From: Nitrospinota bacterium
Lineage (GTDB): Bacteria > Nitrospinota > Nitrospinia > Nitrospinales > VA-1
NCBI GenBank assembly: GCA_027619975.1
Contig: JAQCGX010000016.1
Span: 1 to 64,000 of the forward strand
Length of the DNA stretch: 64,000 bases
Direction: 5' to 3'
Shown here: positions 1 to 6,543 of the stretch, one piece after another
Layout of the letters: the number at the start of each line of letters is the position of its first letter
Position numbering within the stretch: position 1 is the first letter of the stretch
Made by a program: the position numbers and the translations under genes
Notes under the pieces: model-generated
What the model was told of the DNA's origin: nothing
The model's input: the letters and a program-made list of their open reading frames with translations, nothing else
Databases searched by the model: none

Positions 1-228
1 CTAAAACAAAGCCATCTCCTTAAATTAACGATTAGGAACATTTAGTCTATTTTTAGAGATGCCCTACAGTTATTTTCCCGGCCAAGAAATCTTTATTAAC
101 GGTAGTCGGGAGCTATAGAGAATTTGAAAACCCCCTCAGCAATCGTCCCCCAATTTTTACAAAACACCTAATAATGAGGTGTGCCATCTGCATTCAAATC
201 GTCCCACCGGTCGCCTGATTTATAATTT

Positions 229-681
229 TCAAAACTCCTTCACCATTTCCCCGGCCTTGACTACAATTTGATCCAACAGAACCCAGGGAACCTCGTAATC
301 TTTGGTGACCACTTTGAAGAGCAATACGTTTATATTTCCCGAAGGACTTTTTTCTTCCTTAAAGTACATGTCAATGGGGCCATTATCCGTTATATCCGTG
401 TCAAATCGTTCCAGGGTTAAAACCCAGATATCCCCTTCCTCCCGCCATTCCTTTTTATCCCTGATGGTGGAAAGAAACTGCCCGAAGGTTAAAAATTTCT
501 TGTCATGGAAAGAGACATAATATCCGGCAAACCCTGTATCAGAGGCCAGACTTTTATACACAACGAATCGATTTTCCCAGTTTTCAGGAGGCGTGGGCTT
601 CAAAGAACACGCGAAAGCGGAGATCGTTAAAATAATCGCCACCCTGCAGATTTTTGACTTCGATAAAAAGTTCAATTTCAC
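229..681 (-). CDS. Hypothetical small lipoprotein or exported protein
   Basis: This 150-residue protein has a basic N-terminus, a hydrophobic stretch (residues 14-24) and a Cys at residue 25 in the context A-F-A-C. That is a weak lipobox, so it is probably a lipoprotein or an exported protein. The start is GTG, with a GGGAAG-like ribosome site about 5 nt upstream. The mature part is rich in aromatic and charged residues and contains no family I recognise. It is transcribed alone on the minus strand, next to the pentapeptide-repeat gene. Nothing in the context indicates a function. Confidence 0.6.
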   Translation of the reverse strand: MKLNFLSKSKICRVAIILTISAFACSLKPTPPENWENRFVVYKSLASDTGFAGYYVSFHDKKFLTFGQFLSTIRDKKEWREEGDIWVLTLERFDTDITDNGPIDMYFKEEKSPSGNINVLLFKVVTKDYEVPWVLLDQIVVKAGEMVKEF

Positions 682-865
682 CTTCGCTTCCCGTATGGCG
701 ACACAAAACCCTGGGGTTTCAGGATTCGGAATAATAGGCCCCTCAATCCAGCCTATTTCAGCGGAAGAAAATTGTCAATTGATTGATTTTTATTTCGTTG
801 AAGAGATTTTTAAAAATCCTGGGTTTTCGGAAGGTAGCGGCGAGTTTATGCAAATACCCAGGAGC

Positions 866-1321
866 CTACAATCGGGTGCATTCAAACTGGTCATCGGAAA
901 GCCAACTGATATTTATATAATCCGGAAGCACCGTTTCCCGGTCTATCAAAGCAGAGTGCAATTGCTGACAAGAGAGTAAAATCGCTTCCCCAAGATCGGC
1001 TCCCCAAAGGTTGGCTCCAGACAGATTAGCTCTCCAGAGGTTGGCTTCTCGCAAGTTGGCTTGCGTCAGTTTAGCCATGCTCAAATTTGCCCCGATAAGA
1101 TCAGCTCTACTGAGGTTGGCCATCACCATATTGGCGCTCATAAAATCCGTTTCGTTAAGCTGAGCCTCTCTTAAATCGGCACTTATTAAATTAGCGCCGA
1201 TCAGCTTAGCGTTGTTAATTTTTGCCCAGCGGAGATTGGACTCTCTTAAATCAGCACAAGCCAGATTGACGTTACTCAGATTGGCCCCCCTCAAGTCCTT
1301 TCCACTTAATTTTGAACCCAC
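866..1321 (-). CDS. Pentapeptide-repeat protein, possibly 5'-truncated
   Basis: About 20 consecutive pentapeptides of the A(D/N)Lxx type run from residue 3 to about residue 112 (for example ADLRE, ANLSM, ANLWR, ADLGE). They should form a right-handed quadrilateral beta-helix. A short non-repeat C-terminus contains a tryptophan and a cysteine. The only available start is GTG at 1321, but the repeat pattern (KDLRG, RNLVG) continues upstream in the same frame for about 24 codons to a TAA at 1391-1393. Beyond that TAA the frame runs back to an ATG at 1435. The gene may therefore be the 3' part of a longer gene broken by a nonsense codon. Function of pentapeptide proteins varies and cannot be assigned here. 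Confidence 0.7.
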   Translation of the reverse strand: MGSKLSGKDLRGANLSNVNLACADLRESNLRWAKINNAKLIGANLISADLREAQLNETDFMSANMVMANLSRADLIGANLSMAKLTQANLREANLWRANLSGANLWGADLGEAILLSCQQLHSALIDRETVLPDYINISWLSDDQFECTRL

Positions 1322-1435
1322 CAGATTACGCCCCCGCAGGTCCTTATAACTCAGATCATCTTCAAATGAATAGCGCGTTTTTAATCGAGGTTAGGATTTT
1401 TCAACATGTATTGGGCTGTTTTTTATTAAATTCAT

Positions 1436-1925
1436 AGGTCTTCGTATAAAGAATATGGTTAATAAAATTGCTATCTGTCCAGGGAGGAGGAAGAAAACGG
1501 GCCGCCCTCCATCTCAACAAGTATAGGATTGAGAAGCCAAGGAACTGTGAAGCTCAAGTCACAATTTGGCAACACCGCAAGAAAGATGGAATGCTGGGTT
1601 TATGCAATCCGCAATCGAACAACCGTCCGTACAAAAAGGCCGATCAAAATCAATATAACCTGCAATTTTCACCTCAAAAATCATTTCAGAATATCCCTAC
1701 CTCATTGATTTATAGTCTATTCCCCGTAACAAATTTCCAGTTTCTCCAATCTTGACAAAGCCGTGACAATCCCGTGACCTATTTTTAACGATCCTTTGGC
1801 ACTCTGATCCAATCCCTCAATTTCTCACCATGAGGTGATTGCACAAAAAAAATCCGTCCAGAGGCGGCGATGAATGCAAAAGCTAATTTTGTCTAAATGA
1901 AATAAACCCGGCGGATCAAAAAGAC
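1436..1925. other. Intergenic stretch without a convincing gene
   Basis: This 490-bp gap lies between the divergent pentapeptide and transglycosylase genes. An open frame of 95 codons on the plus strand (1468-1755) has no ribosome site and low-complexity, non-protein-like composition, so I do not call it. A TTGACA sequence lies at 1752-1757 but has no good -10 at normal spacing. No tRNA-like or riboswitch-like fold was seen. Confidence 0.5.
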
Positions 1926-2630
1926 ATGTTTAAATCAAACCAGATAAAATACTTATTTCCCCTTTTGTCGGTATCCCTGTTTACCTTGGTTTTAATGGGC
2001 CAAACTTCCCAGCCTATTCATGGGCTCTCCCCTTACCATTCCGCAGCCATCCAATTCGAAGAAACAGTATTTGTAAAAATATTGGACCTGGCAAAGCGAA
2101 AGGAAGTTAAGGAGAAGGCGGCGCAAGTAAGTTTTCAACAAAGCTACGACAGGAAGATAAAAGAAAAAATTCGGAAAGTGATTTCAGAATACCAACGACG
2201 GATGGACCCTCAGCATTTTGAGGAAATCCCAGGAATGATTCTCGCGGAAAGCAAAATTTACGGGTATGACCCCATGTTCGTGACCGCTTTGATCATCACG
2301 GAAAGCTCATTCGACAACAAAGCTCGTTCAAACCGGGGAGCGATGGGCCTCATGCAGATTCTTCCCAGAACGGGAGTGGCGTTGGCATCGGAAAAAGAGA
2401 TGGAGTGGAAAGGAAGCCCTACTTTGTATAACCCAGAGATCAATATTGCTCTTGGCACTTATTACTTGAACAAGTTGGAGAACCGCTTCGGAGATCTGAA
2501 TTTAGCCCTTGAAGCGTACAATCACGGTCCTACCCGGTTGGACAAATATTTAAAACGCGGATATCAGCCCAAACGTTATTCAAAAAAGGTTTTCCAAATC
2601 TATGAAATGATAGATTTCGAGCTATCTTAG
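1926..2630 (+). CDS. Lytic transglycosylase, SLT domain
   Basis: The 234-residue protein starts with an uncleaved or cleaved signal segment (residues 9-26). A charged helical region follows, then a C-terminal SLT/goose-lysozyme-type domain from about residue 100 to the end. The catalytic Glu is in the motif ITESSF, followed by SNRGAMGLMQI and the AYNHGP motif, which are the three hallmark blocks of family 1 lytic transglycosylases. It should cleave peptidoglycan between MurNAc and GlcNAc in the periplasm. It is a single-gene unit whose last 4 bases overlap convergently with the DJ-1-like gene. No LysM or other wall-binding domain is present. Confidence 0.9.
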   Translation: MFKSNQIKYLFPLLSVSLFTLVLMGQTSQPIHGLSPYHSAAIQFEETVFVKILDLAKRKEVKEKAAQVSFQQSYDRKIKEKIRKVISEYQRRMDPQHFEEIPGMILAESKIYGYDPMFVTALIITESSFDNKARSNRGAMGLMQILPRTGVALASEKEMEWKGSPTLYNPEINIALGTYYLNKLENRFGDLNLALEAYNHGPTRLDKYLKRGYQPKRYSKKVFQIYEMIDFELS

Positions 2631-3190
2631 GATTTATCGACATCTTCCAGCAAAACCCTGGTGACGGCTTCGGCAAACTCCCGTGCGGCTTCTCCGCCTC
2701 TGGCGGTGACGATTCTTTCGTGGCAGGTGACGGGATCCTCTGAGTGATAACCTCCCCCGGCCTCCAGCTCCTGTAAAAAAACTGCATCCTCAGGCCCCGA
2801 TGCCGGTTTCTCATTTAAAAAGGAGGCCCTGGCCAATACAGCAACAGACAACCCGAGTGCGCCGACCACCCTGCCCGCGCGATAATGATCGGTCAAAATT
2901 TGCGGCAGAATCGTATCACTCCATAACGATTTCGGCGCTCCTTTCCCCCCAACCAGTAAAACAGCATCGTATTTACTGTGAATGCCTGCCTGTTTGTTCC
3001 AGTCGATGAGCATGCCCTGCGGCTGAAAACGGGTTTTATTCATCCCCACCGCTTCCTGGCCCTTCGGGGACAAAACGACGACCCGAGCGCCTTCCGCTTC
3101 CAAAAACTTGCGAGTTTCAAAAAGCTCATCCTCCGCAAATTGATTCTTTGGAATCACCATTAAAATATTTTTTCCGGACAGATTGCCCAT
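2627..3190 (-). CDS. DJ-1/PfpI-superfamily protein without the nucleophile Cys
   Basis: This 187-residue protein has the flavodoxin-like DJ-1/PfpI fold: KNILMVIPKNQFAEDE at the start, VVLSPKG, and YDAVLLVGGKGA. At the nucleophile elbow, where the family has A-x-C-H/A-G-P, the sequence reads ALGLSVAVLA, so the catalytic Cys is replaced. A downstream GGGYHSEDPV and VTARGG match the family C-terminus. Activity as a protease or glyoxalase is therefore unlikely; a structural, regulatory or sensing role is possible but is inference. It is transcribed alone, convergent with the transglycosylase gene and divergent from the ABM gene. Confidence 0.8.
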   Translation of the reverse strand: MGNLSGKNILMVIPKNQFAEDELFETRKFLEAEGARVVVLSPKGQEAVGMNKTRFQPQGMLIDWNKQAGIHSKYDAVLLVGGKGAPKSLWSDTILPQILTDHYRAGRVVGALGLSVAVLARASFLNEKPASGPEDAVFLQELEAGGGYHSEDPVTCHERIVTARGGEAAREFAEAVTRVLLEDVDKS

Positions 3191-3307
3191 AGTATCCCAC
3201 TACAATTAATCAAATCCACGATTTCATTATACCGATAGTAAAATCAGTTCCAAAACAAGTTAAATTCATGGGATAATTTTTGCTCAAAATAAAAAAGGAG
3301 AGGATTC

Positions 3308-3628
3308 ATGCCCATTTGCATCACCGCGCAATACGAAGTGCGCCCTGAATTCAGCAAAGAGTGCAAGAAGGTCGTCCAGGAACTGGTCAACTATGTAAAG
3401 TTAAACGAACCGGGAACTTTATTTTATCTGGCCCACCAGGATATTTTGAACCCCATGCGGTTTCATCATACCCTCATATTTGAAAATGAGGCCGCTCTGG
3501 CCATCCATCAAAGTTCCCCTGCCTCAAAACGGTTCGTGGATGCAGTGTACCCTAAAACCCTGAAACCTCTGGATTTTGGGGAACACCACATTGTGGCATT
3601 TAAAGCTACAGAGGACCACAACTTGTAA
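3308..3628 (+). CDS. Antibiotic-biosynthesis-monooxygenase (ABM) domain protein
   Basis: This 106-residue single-domain protein has the ABM ferredoxin-like dimeric fold pattern. An N-terminal strand (ITAQYEVRPE) is followed by a helix (KECKKVVQELVNYV), then EPGTLFY, FHHTLIFENEAALAIHQSS and a C-terminal strand. Such proteins act as cofactor-free monooxygenases, heme-degrading enzymes or small-molecule binding proteins, and the sequence does not tell which. A clear ribosome site (AAAGGAGAGG) precedes the ATG. It stands alone between unrelated genes. Confidence 0.75.
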   Translation: MPICITAQYEVRPEFSKECKKVVQELVNYVKLNEPGTLFYLAHQDILNPMRFHHTLIFENEAALAIHQSSPASKRFVDAVYPKTLKPLDFGEHHIVAFKATEDHNL

Positions 3629-3685
3629 GCGTTTTATAGTGTATTTAAAAAATAAAAATCAATTCCTAGCGCGGTGGAGACAGAA

Positions 3686-4312
3686 ATGGGAAAACTAAAA
3701 TCCATGATTAAACAACATACTCTAAAGTGGTTTTATTGTTGGGGTTTGTTTTTCTGCTCATTTTTATTGGTTTCTTCTATTGCGGAAGCCGAAGAGGTGA
3801 AATATTTTGGTAAGTTGCACTGTGGGATTTTTAAGTATGATGATAAATGTAAATTTTGGCAGGAAGTTGATAGCAGTGATTTAGCAAAAGCCTGGGGTTA
3901 TTATGAAGTTCATTATAAAGAAGGCAAGCAGACAAATGCAATTCGAGTTAATAAGCTTAAATTGGATGAGGAACCTCCACCCGTTGCAGAAAAATTAGAA
4001 TTTGATTGTAACGAGCGTATTATTCTTCATGAAGTGAATCTTCATGACCATTCTAGTTATGACCCTATACTGTACAAATGGAGTTACCACAAGCAGGCTT
4101 ATGACGTTCGGAGTTATGATAAAAAAGGGAAATTAATAGACAGGGAAAGTCATATTTATAAGGACAATATGCTGGTTAAACGCTCGTGGTATGATGAATC
4201 AGAAAAACTAATACAATATTCAATTTTTGACCACGACTTATTTATAGAAAAAGTTTTTACTTCTGACCATATATTCCTGAAAGAAAGAAGCATGCGTAGG
4301 TATTTTGATTAG
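3686..4312 (+). CDS. Exported protein of unknown function
   Basis: This 208-residue protein has a signal peptide (hydrophobic core about residues 10-28, then S-I-A-E-A-E). I chose the ATG at 3686 because GGAG lies 6 nt upstream; a GTG four codons earlier is in frame but lacks a ribosome site. The mature protein has several Cys residues and, near the C-terminus, repeated short units of the kind YDxxGKLI and YDESEKLI. These recall antiparallel MORN/YwqK-like strands. Coding AT content is higher than in neighbouring genes. I do not recognise a family. Confidence 0.6.
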   Translation: MGKLKSMIKQHTLKWFYCWGLFFCSFLLVSSIAEAEEVKYFGKLHCGIFKYDDKCKFWQEVDSSDLAKAWGYYEVHYKEGKQTNAIRVNKLKLDEEPPPVAEKLEFDCNERIILHEVNLHDHSSYDPILYKWSYHKQAYDVRSYDKKGKLIDRESHIYKDNMLVKRSWYDESEKLIQYSIFDHDLFIEKVFTSDHIFLKERSMRRYFD

Positions 4313-4318
4313 TCATCA

Positions 4319-4790
4319 ATGGTATTCATTCCTCCGCGCCGTTTAAGCCGCTACCCTGTAGGTGTTGCGGTGAAATCAAATCCCCCAGCCCCCTTCACCG
4401 CTGAGAACACCGGGAATCCTTTTTCAGCGCAAAGACGCAAAGATCGCAAAGAAAACAAAAACCCTCCGCAACGTCATTGCGAGTGTAACGAAGGCGTAAT
4501 ATTTTACCTAAGCTCTCGTGCCCCGAAGGGGTAAATCCAGAGACCCTGGATCGCCGCGCCTCTTTCAAAGGCTCGCGATGACGATCAAATACTAAACAGG
4601 ATGAACTGGATCGACAGGATAAATGCGGATACCCACCATCCCCTCACCTAACCTCTCCCCTCGAAGGGGCGAGGGATTTAGATCATCTGCTTTGGATTGA
4701 GGGTTCTCTGCGGCCTCTGCGTCTTTGCGGTGAGAAAAGGGGTTGGGATCATCCTGTCAATCCTGTCCGATTGGCTTTCCAGCTTTCCCC
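4319..4790. repeat. Mosaic of degenerate intergenic inverted repeats
   Basis: This gene-free 0.5 kb holds at least three nested inverted pairs. 'CGCAAAGACGCAAAG' near 4432-4447 faces 'CTCTGCGTCTTTGCGG' near 4714-4730. 'AACAGGATGAACTGGAT' near 4594-4611 faces 'ATCCTGTCAATCCTGT' near 4751-4767. 'CGTCATTGCGAG' near 4471-4483 faces 'CTCGCGATGACG' near 4573-4584. There is also a short hairpin (CTCCCCTCGAAGGGGCGAG). These are the kind of non-coding repeats found scattered between genes in many environmental genomes. The two short open frames across it are not credible genes. Confidence 0.6.
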
Positions 4791-4813
4791 GTATCCTCTG
4801 CGGTGAGAAAGGA

Positions 4814-5197
4814 TTATTGATTCAAGTCCTTGAGCAGGTCCGTCAATTGGGCCATTTGATTATCAAATTGCGGAGGTTTGGCAGGTAGACAGTCATCGTC
4901 TTCCGGAGCGCAAAGAGCGTCCTCTTCAAGCTCGGCCTCGTCATCCTGAGGAAAGGGTGATGGGGCGTCTCTTAGAACTTTTGGAGAAGTTTCATCCTGA
5001 AAATACTTCGCCAGTTGGAAATGCTTATCCAGCCGGGTCCATTTCACGCCATCCCCGGAAATAGCGTCCGTCCGCAGTAATTTTTTACCTTCAATATAGG
5101 GGACCAGCATTTTAGTGGGAATGCCCTTCACTACCCGGCTCCCCCGGCGGATCATCACCGTATACAACGGCTGATTGATATTTTCACTCTCGTTCAT
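4814..5197 (-). CDS. Hypothetical protein with GYF_2-like N-terminus and acidic C-terminus
   Basis: The start ATG overlaps the lgt stop as ATGA, so this 127-residue protein is translationally coupled to lgt. Residues 10-65 (YTVMIRRGSRVVKGIP, LLRTDAISGDGVKW, FQLAKYF) resemble the short beta/alpha GYF_2/DUF4339-type module: a glycine, a 'level/selector' helix, then a D-x-G-W-like turn. That is a pattern-based inference. Residues 75-110 are very acidic with two Cys (EEDALCAPEDDDCLPA), followed by a short C-terminal helix. It is probably cytoplasmic and its function is unknown. Confidence 0.6.
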   Translation of the reverse strand: MNESENINQPLYTVMIRRGSRVVKGIPTKMLVPYIEGKKLLRTDAISGDGVKWTRLDKHFQLAKYFQDETSPKVLRDAPSPFPQDDEAELEEDALCAPEDDDCLPAKPPQFDNQMAQLTDLLKDLNQ

Positions 5198-5976
5198 TTT
5201 TGAGATAGGGTGGGCCCGGTTCGATTTCGGCCCATAGCGATCAACATAAAAACGGAAATGCCAAAGATGAGTATACCTATGAACTGCGACGTGGAAAACA
5301 AACTCTCGACCGCAACCCCGCGGTCATCACCACGAAAATATTCGATGATGAATCGTCCGATCGAATATAGAACGCCATAGGTCCAGATAATTTGTCCGTC
5401 AAACGATTTGCGTTTCCTGAGCCACACCAAAATTGAAAAAATAACCACTGCGTTGATCGAAAGATAAATCTGCGTCGGATGCAATGGAATTCCCTGCGGC
5501 GCCAGCGAATTGGGGTCCGAAAAAACGATCGCCCACGGAACATCGGTTTTCACTCCATAACAGCAACCGGCAAAAAAACAACCCCAGCGACCAATGGCCT
5601 GCCCTATGGCAATAGAAGGCGCCAGAATGTCGGCCACCTGCCATAGTGGCATTTCCTTCTTTTTCAAATAAAGTACGGCCACGATCATGCCAAAAATCAA
5701 CCCGCCATAATAAACCAGGCCCCCCTTCCAGAACTTTAAAATTTCCAACGGATGCGCGACAAAATACTGGTACTCCACAATAACGTAAAGCAATCGCGCT
5801 CCCAGCAAGGAAGAGACCAGAATATAAAAACAAAGATCAATTATTTTCTGCGGGTCCAAGCCTTCCTTTTTGGCCTGGTGGGAGGCTAAAAGAATGGCGA
5901 CGAAAAAACCGGTCGCAACCAGCAAGCCATAAGTGAATATTTTAATGAAACCAAATTCCAAAAGGATGGGATGCAT
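5194..5976 (-). CDS. lgt: Prolipoprotein diacylglyceryl transferase
   Basis: Lgt transfers diacylglycerol from phosphatidylglycerol to the lipobox Cys of prolipoproteins in the inner membrane. The 260-residue length, seven hydrophobic segments, the signature IGQAIGRWGCFFAGCCYG (the Lgt Arg/Gly motif), HPTQIYLS and GRFIIEYFRGDDRG identify it. It lies in the minus-strand run M50-trpS-ileS-lspA-lgt, directly after lspA. The second enzyme of the same pathway is therefore made just before the first. It overlaps the next small gene by 4 bp. Confidence 0.95.
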   Translation of the reverse strand: MHPILLEFGFIKIFTYGLLVATGFFVAILLASHQAKKEGLDPQKIIDLCFYILVSSLLGARLLYVIVEYQYFVAHPLEILKFWKGGLVYYGGLIFGMIVAVLYLKKKEMPLWQVADILAPSIAIGQAIGRWGCFFAGCCYGVKTDVPWAIVFSDPNSLAPQGIPLHPTQIYLSINAVVIFSILVWLRKRKSFDGQIIWTYGVLYSIGRFIIEYFRGDDRGVAVESLFSTSQFIGILIFGISVFMLIAMGRNRTGPTLSQK

Positions 5977-6009
5977 AAGATCCTGGAAAAATAAATTTAG
6001 GAATGTTTG

Positions 6010-6537
6010 TTACTGCCTGTCGTCCAAGGATTCTTTCGTAGCATGGGAAGAAAGTAATTGCTTCGGATGTTTTTGAAAAAGATCCAGAATCATCAGTCCA
6101 ACTCCTATGGTAATACAGGAGTCTGCAAAATTAAAGGCAGGCCAATGATACCCCTCATAAAAAATATCAAGAAAATCGATGACTTCCTGATAAACAATCC
6201 GGTCGATGACATTGCCAATGGCTCCGCTGAGTATCAAAATTAGCGCGATCCGAACCATCCGGTGTTCTTTGGGAGTGTGATGGTAGATCACCAGAATCGC
6301 AATAATGGCTACTGTAGAAATGAAAACAAAGATCCAGGCCTTGTATTGCGATTCTAGTCCGGCGAATAAACCGAAAGCCACCCCAGGGTTACGAATGTGG
6401 GTGAGATTGAAAACACCCTCTATCACCTCGATGGAGTGATAAAGAGGCAGGTGCGTGATGACGAGAAATTTACTGTATTGATCCACCAGGATCAGGACAT
6501 TGGCAAGTAAAAATAAAGTCAGGTATTTAATTTTCAA
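6010..6537 (-). CDS. lspA: Signal peptidase II (lipoprotein signal peptidase)
   Basis: LspA is the inner-membrane aspartyl protease that removes the signal peptide after Lgt modification. The 175-residue protein has four membrane segments and both catalytic blocks: GNVIDRI with the first Asp and FNFADSCITIG with the second. NPGVAFG, near the first periplasmic loop, is also conserved. The gene starts 6 bp after the ileS stop; the ileS-lspA pair is a widespread arrangement. Confidence 0.95.
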   Translation of the reverse strand: MKIKYLTLFLLANVLILVDQYSKFLVITHLPLYHSIEVIEGVFNLTHIRNPGVAFGLFAGLESQYKAWIFVFISTVAIIAILVIYHHTPKEHRMVRIALILILSGAIGNVIDRIVYQEVIDFLDIFYEGYHWPAFNFADSCITIGVGLMILDLFQKHPKQLLSSHATKESLDDRQ

Positions 6538-6543
6538 AGGAAT

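Noticed and set aside
1468-1755. 95-codon open frame on the plus strand in the gap before the transglycosylase gene
   Set aside because: No ribosome site, unusual composition, no domain, and it ends in a promoter-like region; treated as chance.
4319-4888. Two short plus-strand frames (4319-4534 and 4697-4888)
   Set aside because: Both lie across the intergenic repeat mosaic and show only repeat-derived, non-protein-like sequence.
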